DNA of 64,000 bases from Allodiplogaster sudhausi (GCA_945643635.1 CALZFC010000030.1:1603001-1667000); one strand, 5' to 3'; counted from the stretch's first letter, positions 12,467-24,017 are shown. The notes: generated by a model not told the origin, from the sequence alone. Made by a program: numbers and translations.

Positions 12467-13160
12467 GTGTCGGGTTTCATCAAAATCTTGAATGAACGCA
12501 CGGTGTATGCTCCAGAGAATGTACTCGCCCTACAGATTACCTCATAAGATGGCCAAAAAAAATTCCAATTTTCAAACTTTCTTCGCAGAACGTGGCAATG
12601 TTCAATGCTAGCTTTTTCGCTCAAAGTGTCGGGTTTCATCCAAATCTTCAATGATCGCACGGCGTATGCTCTAGAGAATGTACCTGCCCTACAGATTACC
12701 TCATAAGATGGCCAAAACAAAATTCCGACTTTCAAACTTTCTTCGCAGAACGTGGCAATGTTCAATGCAAGCTTTTTTCGCTCAAAGTGTCGGGTTTCAT
12801 CCAAATCTTCAATGATCGCACGGCGTATGCTCTAGAGAATGTACCCGCCCTACAGATTACCTCATAAGATGGCCAAAACAAAATTCCAACTTTCAAACTT
12901 TCTTCGCTGAACGTGGCAATGTCCAATGCAAGCTTTTTTCGCGGAAAGTGTCGGGTTTCATCAAAATCTTGAATGAACGCACGGCGTATGCTCCAGAGAA
13001 TGTACTCGCCCTACAGATTACCTCATAAGATGGCTAAAAAAAATTCCAACTTTCAAACTTTCTTCGTGGCCATGTTCAATCTAAGCTTTTTTCGCGGAAA
13101 GTGTCGGGTCTCATCCAAATCTTCAATGAACGCGCAGCGTATGCTCCAGAGAGTGTACTG
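12467..13160. repeat. Tandem repeat, about 160 bp x 4.4
   Basis: Copies start with AGTGTCGGGTTTCATC-type sequence at 12467, 12626, 12787, 12948 and 13101, so the period is 153-161 bp. Each copy carries ATGCTCCAGAGAATGTAC-like and CAGATTACCTCATAAGATGG segments. The minus-strand frame it opens is a by-product of the repeat. It marks the left edge of the interruption of the array. Confidence 0.85.
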
Positions 13161-14669
13161 CAAATAGCGATAATAATTATCAAGACCGAGCAGTTTCACT
13201 GTCAGACTGAGATTTTACCGGACAAGTAAGACATAAAAAAGAGAAGCAATTGAAGAGAAAGGATGGAGAGAGCTGGTTAAGAAAGCCTCTCAGTGAGGCT
13301 CCAGTAGGCACCGCCCTAGATGCAAGGTGGCTGATCCAAGCGTTGAGAATGAGGTCAGACATGATCATGGACTTCATTATTGTTTTTGGGACAAATTTTT
13401 TTTTCTAAAAAAAATTTCTTTCCACAACACCTTATTGAGTGCTCAAGAATCGCACGAACAAGGCCATCATTCTCATCTTACTCACGCTACTTTAGGTGAA
13501 GAAGACATGTAAGAGAGTAAGAACCTCATCATTACAGAGAACGTTAGTGTATTTAGATGCTTCAAACACATACGCATTCTCGCTCATCATCTGTGCCCTT
13601 TATTGCAGAGATATTAAAGGAGATCATAAGGGAAAAACTCCTACAATGATTAGCGACACGATCAATGAAAAGTACGATATAAGCAATCCCCAGAAATGGT
13701 CGGAAATTAGATGTGAAATTTAAATTTTGGCAATTTCCAAATTGTTAACGCGTCCTTTTCGTCGACTTTCGAAAATGTTTTTTTTTTCTATGTTGTTTCA
13801 TGTTACTTAGTTAATGTTTCTATATTTTTTTCTCTCTTTGCTGCTTATTTTTGGATGAGACATTAGTCTAAATTGGTGTTATTGCAACCATTTTGCTATG
13901 AATAAGTGGCGCACTTTCATCAGACACAATTCTGGCCTAATGGCAGCTTTTGTGATGTAGCATTGCCAGAGCTGGCGTTATTCTTGTAATATATGCTGTC
14001 ATTAGAACTGGCATGACTCTTTGAAGGAAAAACAACTCCTGCCCGATTGCGTGTTGCCATTACAATCGCATTGCTGTGCTAAATTTTATTCTGAAGGGTC
14101 AGATTCAGTGCCAAAATTCCCTACGCTATTGGATTTACTACTAAAGCGCAATGGTTTAGCAAATTAAACAGATGCGTATTTTCGCCACGATTCATGCCCT
14201 TTTAGTTCCTTTGACTGTTTCTTTTAGCAAGTCAACTTTATATGGAAAATTATGGCATATTCTGGCCCCATCTTTGCTTGTTATCACTCCTAGGTCTAAA
14301 ACTTGCGGTTTATCGCTGGATGAAACATTGTGCTTTGATATGTTTTAGTTTTTTGTCTGGGTACTTGTTTTTAGACAGAATTAACGACGAACTCTCGACT
14401 GATCTTACGACTCGGAAGATGGCGCTGGGCTTGTTTTCTTCCGGCCTGGTCAGCATATTCTTTCAAACTTGTTATGTTCTGCGATCCGATTGGTATTGAT
14501 TGATAAGTTGAATTACACCGCTGAATCAGACGCTTATCGCAGTTTAATAGTTCCTCGTTTGTTTGTTATCGTAACATCGTTCACAAAAATTTTTCGCTCA
14601 TCCGAATAGTTGAAAAGAAACGGACTTGGGCTTGCTTGCTACCTTGCGAAAGTTATACATTTCACTCAC
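13161..14669. other. Region without a confident gene
   Basis: Several 60-85 codon frames exist, including a hydrophobic plus-strand frame at 14242-14499, but none shows family similarity or coherent splice sites. A possible further minus-strand exon of the P2X7/THAP gene lies near 14410-14450 (AG acceptor, GTAAGA donor), not strong enough to call. Confidence 0.4.
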
Positions 14670-15950
14670 AATACAGATTGGTAGAGCTCCTGTTTTCAAT
14701 ATATCCGTATTGTCTATGAACTGGTCCCGTGCATAGTGAGTATCACAGATCTTCTGGGGTGCCGAGGTGGTGCTGAGATGTCTGCGCAGCTTCTCTGCTT
14801 CGGCTTCATCCCTAGTGACACGGCGTATCCACTCTGCTTGAAGCTGGGGTTGACGTGTGAAGTATCTAGACTTGTTATCCAAGACCCGATGCCAGCAAAC
14901 CACGCAGGTTCTCTATGCCATCTCAACACATTTTTTCTCTTTAGTTGTTTGCCTGCTCAAATAGCCCTTCTTTGGTAGATTCTGAACATTACATATTGTT
15001 ATTAATCTGCTGCCTACAAATTGTAAAGATCTTTATTCGAATAGTCAATAATCATTCTTCATCGCTTGGTACAAGTTCTCCTTCAACGAATCCTTTGTAC
15101 GAATTGCTAGGCCATTTGTCTCGGACTGCTTTAACTGCACATGCAGGTAGACGCACTCGCTTGTGCCTTCCGAGTGGCCCTAGGTATCTTGCCACAAAGA
15201 GTCTGTAGGCTCCGAAGCGACATCTTCTACAATTATCTTTATTTGTTACAATCATAGTCTTGATAATTACCTATTTAATCATAGCAAAATTAGAAGAATT
15301 CTTAGTTTTATCACTGTCCCGGCATGGTCGGCTTCAGCTGGGCGCCCATCAAACTCCCCGAGATCAGCAGAAGCAATAGAAACCTTATTTCAATAGTACT
15401 TTATTTACGCATTATTTTTTATTTCAATTTGCATATTTAGTCAGATTGTTAAAGATAGTTAAGTATTTTGTGTAATTCCATGAGCAATGATATATTTCTA
15501 TGTGAATAGGATGTGAAATAAATGAAAGATTATCTAATATAAGATGTGTCCATAACGAAAGATTGTGTATTGAATAAAAGATTAACAAGAAGTTGTTACC
15601 GTCTCGTTCAGAATCATCTGCTTGAAATCCTTGCTGTGGGAGATGCAAGAGTCAGACTCCAAGTCATGCATCTTCTCCGCTAATCCGTCGCGAAGTCGAG
15701 TGCCAAGCACCTTTAGAGGATTCATCCATAGGGCCCGACAGCAATAGTCCTGCTCTTTATGTACAGAATTCGAGCAGTAGTCGTGTTCAAACTGCTGAAA
15801 TCGTGGAGGACAAAGTGTACACGAGCACTTGGCAGCGTCTTCCACGGTCACCGATGCGTGGAAGATGTTGGCTCTCTGTCGCCGTTCCCATTCGAGCACT
15901 TCAGCTCTCGCTTTCTTAGTCTCTTCCCTTGTCGGTTGCACTTCCCACAT
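14670..15950 (-). CDS. P2X7 intracellular (ballast) domain protein with THAP zinc finger
   Basis: Four exons join in phase 0: 15600-15950 (ATG at 15950), 15315-15383, 15073-15258 and 14670-14912. Exon 1 shows C42-x-C44-x2-C47, a C70-C71 pair and C102-x2-H105 followed by F109 and ILNET, the metal-binding layout of the P2X7 receptor intracellular domain. Exon 3 continues it with YRLFVARYLGPLGRHKRV, LPACAVKAVRDKWP and YKGF. Exon 4 gives TCVVCWHRV, AEWIRRV, KICDTHYARDQF and LKTGALPI, matching the THAP C2CH DNA-binding finger. There are no transmembrane P2X segments, so this is not a channel. It may be a domesticated or transposon-derived DNA-binding protein. The last donor (GTGAGT) implies more 3' exons, not found. 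Domain calls are firm; the single-gene linkage is inferred from phase and spacing. Confidence 0.7.
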
Positions 15951-16214
15951 TCGTAAAAATCAAACTTTGGATTGCAAACATAGTGAAGAAATCAACGTTA
16001 TAAAAAATTTATGCAAAACAAAATTCAACACAACTTTCATGTTTAAAACGAGAGCAAATTGTTATTTAAAAAACAAATTTTCGTTCAAACAAGCAAATTT
16101 TGAATGCAATTTTCTACCCTTTTTATACATTTCTACAACTTGATTTTTTGTTGATGTGATATTGAAAACCGGCCAGATCCGATAGTGCCAATAAATGCAT
16201 ACCAAAAAATTCAC
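15951..16214. promoter_or_regulatory. Upstream region of the P2X7/THAP gene
   Basis: AT-rich sequence directly upstream of the ATG at 15950. No clear TATA element or other site could be assigned. Confidence 0.2.
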
Positions 16215-16650
16215 TTTTCACCTTCTTTAAGGGGAAGGTAGAAAAGAAAGGGAGTAGAGAGAGTGGAGCGATATAGAGAGAGAGGGCAGGCCGGGATGAT
16301 TTTAGAGTATCTTGGAATATAAAAGCCTGAGCCTGCCAAACTCACCGAGAGTGCAGTCCAAAATGATATGCGAGACTATTCGACTATGTTGTGAAATTAA
16401 GGTTATTAACACCTAATAAAGAAAACGATTTATGCTGGTGCATAACTCCTGGAGGCAATATAGCGCACCATATTAGTGCCTGGTGTTCGCAGTCTTCACA
16501 CCTTCACTATGCCTGATCTAGTGAAGTCTCGAAGTTGTGGACTGCTTTATCTCCCTATATGCGTCTTAAGAAATGTCCAAATTGTGTATGCCCGCTGAGG
16601 GACGAGTGCAATTATTCACTGTTCTTCTGCAGAAGGTGGGCGAACCAACA
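16215..16650. repeat. 430-bp direct repeat, copy 1
   Basis: Nearly the same sequence recurs at about 17465-17900. It starts with a GA-rich run (GTAGAAAAGAAAGGGAGTAG), includes a TATAAAAGCC element, a CAGTCCAAAATGATATGCGA segment and CCTAATAAAGAAAACG, and ends near GTTCTTCTGCAG. The inner part is the same P block found between the array units. Confidence 0.85.
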
Positions 16651-16689
16651 ATTGAGTTGAAGAAAGGTCTTTTTTTGAAATGATTTATA

Positions 16690-16940
16690 CATACATGCTT
16701 CATTTTGTTATGCTTGAGGACTCTGATTATTAATATTAGACCGTCACTACCGCCAGCGCTACCGCCACCGCAACCGCGAATACCGCCACCGCCACACGCC
16801 AATACCGCCACCACCACCATTGCATCCAAAATTCGATGTTCTTGTCACACATGCTTTTTAATATCAATAATCAGAATCCTCAAGCATAACAAAAATTCTC
16901 CCAGAATATACTATTAAAAAGCATGTATGACAAGAAGGTC
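16690..16940. repeat. Nested inverted repeat around a CCG/CCA-rich core
   Basis: TTTTGTTATGCTTGAGGACT (about 16698) is repeated in inverse at about 16865-16892. A second inverted pair built on ACATGCTTTTTAATA occurs at about 16845 and 16912. The centre is a CCGCCACC-type run. This resembles a small foldback/MITE insertion with no coding capacity. Confidence 0.6.
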
Positions 16941-16948
16941 ATGCATTA

Positions 16949-17345
16949 ATGTTATCTGAAGAATTGTGTTCAGTTAACCGCGCCGAGTGTAGAGTGCTTG
17001 TTTTCCTAGGCTACGCAAACAGCCGCCTTAGCCTTACAGCCGCCCCGTGTCAGGCAATACGTGCACCATCCGTGTGGTGCATGAGTTGGCCAGGCTGCCC
17101 ATTTGGCAAGGCGGCCTGCGGCTTTGGCTGTGGTTGTAGCCCACATGTCTGTCGGCATTAGTTGGTCTGCAGCAGTCCGTGCCCTGAACCACTTGCGAGT
17201 GGCACATGTGGCGGATGTGCGAGAGGTGGCAGGGCGGGCACTATCTTTGTCGGTGCCTAGACGGCTGCAAGCTGTAAAGGGGGAATCGATGTCTGCAGAA
17301 GAATTAGTCTGTAGCGGCGTTGAAATCCCAGCATGTCATTACTAA
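16949..17345 (+). other. GC-rich segment with overlapping open frames, unassigned
   Basis: Clearly more GC-rich than its flanks, with two overlapping plus-strand frames (16949-17161 and 17103-17345). I see no recognisable motif, splice site or start context. It could be a captured gene fragment. Confidence 0.2.
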
Positions 17346-17464
17346 ATCCTATATTTCTCGTTCGCAAACCTTTTCTCTAAAATTGGCAAATAGTCGTTAA
17401 AAGCTGTGAGAGTCAAGCCTATTCTCGCTCACCATCTGTACCCTTTATTGCAGAGACATTAAGG

Positions 17465-17900
17465 GGGAGGTAGAAAAGAAAGGGAGTAGAGAGAGATGAG
17501 CGATATAGAGAGAGAAGGCAGGCCGGGATGATTTTAGAGTATTTTAGAATTTAAAAGCCTGAGCCTGCCAAACTCACCGAGAGTGCAGTTCCAAAATGAT
17601 ATGCGAGATTATTCGGCTCATATTGTGTAATAAAGGTTATTAACACCTAATAAAGAAAACGATTTATGCCGGTGCATAACTCCAGGAGGCAATATTGCTC
17701 ACAATTTTAGTGCCTGGTGTTCACAGTCCTCACTCCTTCACTCTGCCTGAAGTCTCGAAGTTCTGGACTGCATTATCTACCTATGTATATGCGTCTTAAG
17801 ATATTTCCAAATTGTGCATGCTCGCTGAAGGATGAGAACGATAATTCATTGTTCTTCTGCAGGAGGTGTCCGAGGTATTCCAAGTGGTATGAACCCCGGT
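17465..17900. repeat. 430-bp direct repeat, copy 2
   Basis: Second copy of the 16215-16650 repeat, same orientation. Its right part overlaps the putative last exon (17796-17921) of the DEG/ENaC gene on the other strand, so that exon may have been recruited from repeat sequence. Confidence 0.85.
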
Positions 17901-20573
17901 CGTTGAAGTGTTGATGTTTGGCTGCATAGGAGAAGTATCAAATCACTCTTGTTCTACAAACTACTAAATACAAGCTGACAACGTGTACAAATTACATTTG
18001 CCATAATGGTGGACTATGTAAAATAAAAGTTGAAGCTTAATATGTATGTATAAATTGATCTTTGTAACCACAGTTGTAGTAGCGGGGGTCTTATTTTGCG
18101 AAGTTGTCGGAACAGCTGTCGTAGAAGTAGGGATATCTGACTGCATTGGAGAAGTGTAAAATTTTTCTCTTTCTGCGAATTACTCAAATACGAACTGACA
18201 ACATGTAAAAATTCATTGCCGTTACCGTAGTAGATGTGGTGGGTGATGTCGACGTCGTGAATGTTGTAGTAGGTGTGGTAGTCTGAGTCACTGAAGTCGT
18301 ACTTGATTCAGGAGAGGTCATTGTGGTTTCTGAGGCCGATGACGAGGTCCAGAATGGCTTTTGCTTCTCCTTAACGACCACGAATATTGTGCTTTTAACA
18401 AGTGAATACCAGCATTCAATGAAACTAAATATTTCCAAATTGAAGCCTACGATTAGTTTTTCGTGTTGTTCCTGCGTGCCCGTGCTGACTGTGAATTTGG
18501 CCGAAGGATATCTGATATTGAACGGATAGCTTTACTTAAATAACTCAAGCAAATATTTGGTTAACTAATATTACACACTCGGCAGTGGTGGGAGTGGGCA
18601 GATAAGATTCCTCGTTGCATGCTCGCGGGCAGGAACACGCCAGCTCTTTCCTCTCGACGTCGTTCGTTGGGGAAATTCGTAGTCGGAGAAGGGTGCGAAT
18701 ACATTTCACTAATCGTAAATGAATTCCTTCCATAGAACTCATTAACCACATGGCCCATTTAGCGAAAATGAAAAAAAAGATAGTAGGTTGCTGACGGTCT
18801 TCCATTGTCCGACAGAGCGTCGCAGTATTGTTCCCGAGGGGAATGCGCGGGTCGGCACAGCCACATCTAATATTTTTGTTATTTTGAAAAATTTGTATTT
18901 AATTACGGAATTCAAAACTATTAATCAGTTCTTTCCAGTCAATATACCGTTTGATCGTTTGTCGCTGCCTACAAGCGCTCATGCAACCACGCTGCGTGTA
19001 ATTCATTCCCTGCAAGTGAATCTAATTTTTGAGTTGCGAATTAATATTTTTCATATGGGTTAAGTCTTACAAACCGAATAATAGTTCGATTCGGAGTCTG
19101 GGTCATCGACGCAGCTTGTGTAAGGGCTGCCCGCGCGGATCTTCACTTCCTATCATATGGTCAGTATTAGTCTTTCTTGACCTTCATATTTCAAATTGAA
19201 ACGCTCACCTTTTCGATTGCAAGCGACGTTTGCTTTCCTACGGCGACAGGGAAGTGCGGCACAGACGAGGGCGGATATCTGAATGTCCTTTCTTTATTTT
19301 TGTTATTGTTGTTTTTCTTTATTTTTGTTATTGTTATTGGCCTTCGCTATCAACGGTTTTGCCATGTTTTTTTTCAAACTAAACCGGAATCTGTCGTACC
19401 TCTTGTTATGGATTGTGAAATGGACGCAAGCGTCTTCCGAGGTGGGCATGAAATCGTTCTCCAGAGTAAAATGATCTTCTTGCTGAAGAGTTTTTTAAAA
19501 CTTTTTTGAGATTTATTAGTTTATTAATGTATTTGAATGTGTGAACCTTAATAGTGAGAAGCATCCGGAGTCCATATTTGATGCCCGGGCGGACGATCGA
19601 AATGTCCTGCAGGCAACTTGGCGTCCATATGGATTGAGAACCAACTCCTGAAAACGATGTGTCACACTTGATTCAAGTAATATTGGTAAATTTGGCGAAA
19701 CTCGGTTGAGTGATCTATTAAAGTATCACAGACATTGAGCATAGTTTGCCTCCAAGCGTGCACTCGGACACCAAGTCATCAAAGCCGTAGAGCGCCGGCA
19801 GCTGAAAAATATGTTTCAATTCCTCAATTCGTTTCATTAATTACAACCGAAATACCGCATTCAATGAAGGAGTGACCAAAAAATGTAAGATCTTTATCAG
19901 ACTTCAACTTTGCTTACCTTCTCCTCCTCTGTCATGTTTGCTGCCAAAAGCATCACCATGTCTTTCGTCACGAGTCGTCTCTCAATAGGACGAAGCGAAG
20001 CCTTTAAATTCAGTGATATCAATTTGTGCTTATTTTCATTGACGAACAACTCACCAGTCCGTAGGAGTCATTGGTTTCTTGACGCATTGAAATTGCATCG
20101 TACGACTGAAGGAGTTCGGAGATCGGACGGAAGGATGGATTCTTGTTGATGACCGACAGTTTGAACGGGTTTGCATTGCAGAAAGTGATCGTCGGGAATT
20201 CCTGTTTGATGAGAAGAGTTTCGAATATTTTCTGACCAATTCAAGTAATCCTTCTTTGACCTGCTTGTCGAACTGGACCGTCGTTGTCATGTGAGAAGGA
20301 TAGTCGAGATAGCGAATGACCGATAGGACGATGCTTATGAGAAAGGCAGTTCCGCTCAAGTTGAATATTGCTTCCATTTTGATATATTTGGGAAAATTGG
20401 GTAGAGGAAATGATCGAAAATTTAGAAATCCTCCGAACTGACAGAAGAATGGAAGCGACCGTCCAGAAGATGCACTCTGCCTGGTTTGCACTGTAGCAGA
20501 CGTAGCGAATGCACGCGATGGAGGACCAGCACGCGAAGTCGAAGAGAATGCTCAGCACCGTTGGCACTTTCAT
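17796..20573 (-). CDS. DEG/ENaC (amiloride-sensitive) sodium channel subunit with Thr-rich tail
   Basis: Fifteen exons phase together, giving about 544 residues. Exon 1 (20443-20573) has CWSSIACIRYVCYSANQ and starts TM1; exon 2 (20261-20354) completes TM1 with RYLDYPSHMTTTVQF; exon 3 (20055-20201) carries the hallmark EFPTITFCNANPFKL. Exons at 19918, 19730, 19547, 19399, 19209, 19075 and 18948 build the Cys-rich extracellular domain (YGLRMLLTIK, IRAGSPYTSCVDD, YTQRGCMSACRQRQ). Exon 18796-18866 gives CGCADPRIPLGNNTATLC and exon 18579-18708 gives ACSCPRACNEESY. The TM2-side exon (18226-18529) reads LIVGFNLEIFSFIECWYS, a weak match: the usual G-x-S selectivity motif is not evident. The C-terminus is Thr/Ser/Pro-rich. 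The last exon lies partly in a repeat. Probably a membrane cation-channel subunit, perhaps degenerate at the pore. Confidence 0.85.
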
Positions 20574-21871
20574 CTCGATGAGGAAGATGGGTTGATCTTT
20601 AATCTAGGCATTTTCTGGTCATTCAAAAAGGATATCATTGTTGGAAAACTTAATTTGAGTGTAATCCTGGCTTAATTCGGGGTCTCGAACTATATATTCG
20701 CGGCAACAGAGTATCATAAAACGAGGTCTCCGGCAAATAATTGCTGTATCTTGTCTATGCATGAATCAGTTCCCCCTTGTCGAAAAACAGAGATTTAGAA
20801 AGTTTGAACTATAGTCATCTTGTCATTTCGGCTTTATAATCGTGTTAAGTCTTACGGGAAGAGTATTAGCTCCCGTAGAGATTAATACACTCCGATTTTG
20901 CAACGATCTCTCGGACCAAATATAAGCGGGATGCTACAGTAGCGCAACAGAGCATACAGTAGCGCTAGAGAAAATAGTTATTCCTGGACGACTCCTTTAA
21001 CGCAAGGACGGCTAATGTAAGATTGTATTAACTTCGCGAGCTTAAGTAGCGCGCGTGTTTTTCAAAGCTGTGTGGGCAGTTGACGTCGTGGCCTTCGTTC
21101 AAGAAAAGCAACCATCCCGGGGGCTGCTCACCATCATAACAACTATTCATGTTGCTGAAAAACATTAGGAAAGTCGGATGTATTGTCAGTTAACTAGAGT
21201 GTTGTGAAGAAGCAGAAAGTGGCCCTTTCGGAAACGAGAGAAAGGGCCATGGCAGTAATTCATAACTAGAGTGTAGGGAAGGATTCATCACAACTTCGCA
21301 CAGATCCGTGAAATTTTGAGAAAGACGAAAGACTGATCGTGGTAGAGGATTTCTTTCTTCATTGAAATTACATATTATCGTTCAACTGTTATTTCCTTTG
21401 TATGCATCATTACACTCATTTAAATACATCGATACGTATGTATGTACACTTGTAGCTTCTTAATTTCAAAACAGCCTGAGGTAATTGTAAGTGTTTCATT
21501 TCAATTACGATCTGAACTCCCTTTAATTTCACAAATCAAATTCACCTTTCAAGCAAGTGGGCTGAGACTGATGGCACTGATTAAAGATTCAAGCAATTCT
21601 CTGAGGAAAATCTCCGGCTGTGGTTTCCAAGCAACTAAGCCTTGTCAGGGCATATGAGGGCCTTTTTGGAAAAGTACATATGGACCTGCGCCCCCTAACT
21701 AGAGTGTTTTTTTTCAGCATCCATGGCAACTTGTGTGGGCGCAGGAAATAACGGATACTAGGCAAAGGACTGAAAGTCACATGGAATGCAAGCTTTTTCA
21801 ACTAACAGTTCAAATCCGACCAGGATTCTCTCTTTCTCGGTCTCTCTCTCTCTTTCTCAATCTACTTCCAG
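20574..21871. other. Intergenic region upstream of the channel gene
   Basis: No convincing gene. An AGGTCTCCGGCAAATAA motif near 20727 matches the terminal repeat of the 520-bp element at 23329-23848, so a decayed relative may sit here. Short frames around 21442-21657 have no support. Confidence 0.35.
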
Positions 21872-22123
21872 GTACACAACGACTCCATCATAACCACGGT
21901 TCAAAGGTTAGCCAAATTATATACTTTTGGGATAGTTATTGGAATTTTATTATATTTCACTTCTGATTTAGTCATTGCAGTGACAAACGCAGCGAAATGT
22001 GATCTTCGCAAGAATGCGATAATTAGCAGCGACGAAAGCACTGCAAGAAAGCAACAGAAGAAACAGAGAAAACGAGGAAAACGAGAGACTGCAAAAAAGG
22101 TTTTTAAGAAGAACGCTCCATGA
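21872..22123 (+). CDS. Last exon of a single-pass membrane protein with a basic tail
   Basis: After a CT-rich tract and a TTCCAG acceptor, the frame runs 84 codons to TGA. It begins VHNDSIITTVQRLAKLYTF, then has one hydrophobic segment (GIVIGILLYFTSDLVIAV), then a strongly basic tail with KQQKKQRKRGKRETAKK. Upstream exons were not identified (a possible ATG lies near 21722). The basic tail could be cytosolic or a nucleic-acid-binding or nucleolar signal. Family unknown. Confidence 0.4.
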   Translation, partial: VHNDSIITTVQRLAKLYTFGIVIGILLYFTSDLVIAVTNAAKCDLRKNAIISSDESTARKQQKKQRKRGKRETAKKVFKKNAP

Positions 22124-22760
22124 GTGAAAGTGATAGAGGGTGCGCCAGAGGGATATCTAATTAAATATTGTAATGAACATTAATAATTGTCGGAGAATAT
22201 AAGAAAGAGCAAAAATGGTAAGCGTTTGCGACTTTTTTACTCCCTTTACTTTTTTATAGCTTATATTTTGATAAACTTGGAAAATTGATACAAGTAAATT
22301 AGCTCCTATTTCGGAACTCTCCAATTTCGAAACCCAAGACACAGTCCATGTGATTGTAGTTTTTTTTTGATTTTTTTTTATACATTCTAGTTATTCATTG
22401 TTTCAAATAGGTATTCCAACTACATATTTCCAGTGTGTGTTTCTTTTAGTTCTCAAATACTTTTTTTCCATTTGAATCGATTCAACTTAAATTCTACGTA
22501 CCATATTGACAGAATAGATATTAAAGATGGATAAATAATTTATGCAAGGTTGATTGCTGCCTTGCAAGCGCGAATGAGAGTGGGAAGGGCCGAGCTCAAT
22601 TTGAAATCTGCACAATCGCATTATTTAAAAAAAAAACTTTATTCGCGCTTATCGGGCCAATGTGTTTTTGATGGAATACACGGGGATCTATCACATGGAA
22701 GTGGGCGATCGATGGGCACCGGCGGGTTCGTCGAAGTGGCCGACGAAGATTAGGCAGTTC
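22124..22760. other. AT-rich region, nothing called
   Basis: Low-complexity T/A runs (22360-22510) and short frames only. Confidence 0.35.
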
Positions 22761-22864
22761 TTATCCCGGCCAGCCAAGCGGTTTCTCCGGGAGCAGCGCC
22801 GATTGATTGAATTGGGGATGATAGAGCGAGGGACAATCGCATTCATGAAGGATAAAGGAAATCT

Positions 22865-23020
22865 TATCAGCCTTTAAGTACTCAGAATTCAGCGAATTCA
22901 GCAGGAACTCCTTGATGTCCCGCTCGGTGGCCAGCCAGTCCTCGGCACTCCAGTGGAGAAACATGGGCGTCATGATTGACGAGAAGTCGAGCGACGGCGG
23001 TTTCGTCTGAGTGTGCTTGA
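22865..23020 (-). pseudogene. Acid-lipase-like exon fragment
   Basis: The minus strand reads PSLDFSSIMTPMFLHWSAED followed by WLATERDIKEFLLNSL, recalling the region around the catalytic Asp of lysosomal/gastric acid lipases (a Y/HW..xDWLA..xD pattern). The following minus-strand sequence (22761-22860) can be read as a continuation containing HPQFNQSA, but with no clear splice site, and neither the GxSxG serine motif nor the catalytic His region is seen nearby. Probably a captured or decayed exon. Confidence 0.35.
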
Positions 23021-23328
23021 CCTCGACGTCAAATTTTCCTCTTCTGGTTTGCTCGTTTTCATATCCCCCCTACCTCCAAAGACTTGAAAAAAGAATATTT
23101 ACTGTTTACTTCATAAGAAATTATTGCATGTTCTCAGTGCTAATTTTTGGAAAATCAGAAAATCATCATTTTCCTGCCTGCAGTATGATAAATTTGTAGA
23201 CATCCATCATGCTTAAAGTTCAATTTTGCACTGCGTTGACTCACCATTACTCGATATATTGGTCGCATAAATCTTTTTTTACTAGTCGCGACGAACTTTA
23301 TTAGGATTATCAGACCACCTTGGGTTTA

Positions 23329-23848
23329 AAGAAGGTCTCCGGCGAATAAATAATGTTTTGATTTTCGCTTTATTTGGTCAGGTTCAGCTAGAAACTTCGA
23401 CTGCAATTGTTCCGAAGTCACACAAATTCCTCTGCCATGAGAAAATTAAAATTTTAATGGGATGATTACGGTGTATTCTCTAAACCTCACGTATCTTGCA
23501 CTCTCTTGTAAGAGCGAATATTCGAACTTCCCGCCATTTTCAAAATCATTTTGGCAGAGCAACAGCGTGGCTGCCTGGGCCACTGAATCGTGGACTTAGA
23601 ATTGTGAGAAGAACATTGTCCGAATTTTTCTAAACAGTTCCGCTCCCAAGGCCAATCGTCTGACCAAAAATGTCTGTTAAGAGAGAGCAAAGAGCAGCAG
23701 CACTGAGATTGGAGGATCACAGCCTTCCGAAAACGTGACGGGTAGAGAACTTGGCATATTGTTGCCAGAAGCAACAAGAGGCCCTCCCTTGCGGGACCCT
23801 TCATGCCTATTTTGAATTGCTTCTCCATAACATTCGCCAGAGACTTCA
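23329..23848. mobile_element. 520-bp non-autonomous DNA element with TTTA duplication
   Basis: The insertion interrupts the R block of array unit 5: sister units read CTTGGGTTTAATGAGC without a break. Its ends are inverted, GAAGGTCTCCGGCGAAT on the left against GAAGTCTCTGGCGAAT on the right strand, and TTTA flanks both sides (23325-23328 and 23849-23852). It carries a 120-codon minus-strand open frame (23487-23849) with no recognised motif. Confidence 0.75.
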
Positions 23849-24017
23849 TTTAATGAGCTTATAGAACATAAAGCTGTAAACATTGATAACTTAGTAAGGG
23901 TTCATATAAGAAACAACAAGAATTATTCTCAGTTGCTTAACGTAGTATGAAAAGTTATCGTAATTACCTGGTCGGGAGCCGATTGTAACACAAAGCGTAT
24001 GTATTTTGGCGAGAAAG

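Noticed and set aside
12467..13160. CRISPR-like array
   Set aside because: The repeats are adjacent units of about 160 bp with no short repeat/spacer pattern, in eukaryotic DNA.
16705..16917. Pro/Thr-rich frame
   Set aside because: Comes from a CCG/CCA simple repeat inside an inverted repeat.
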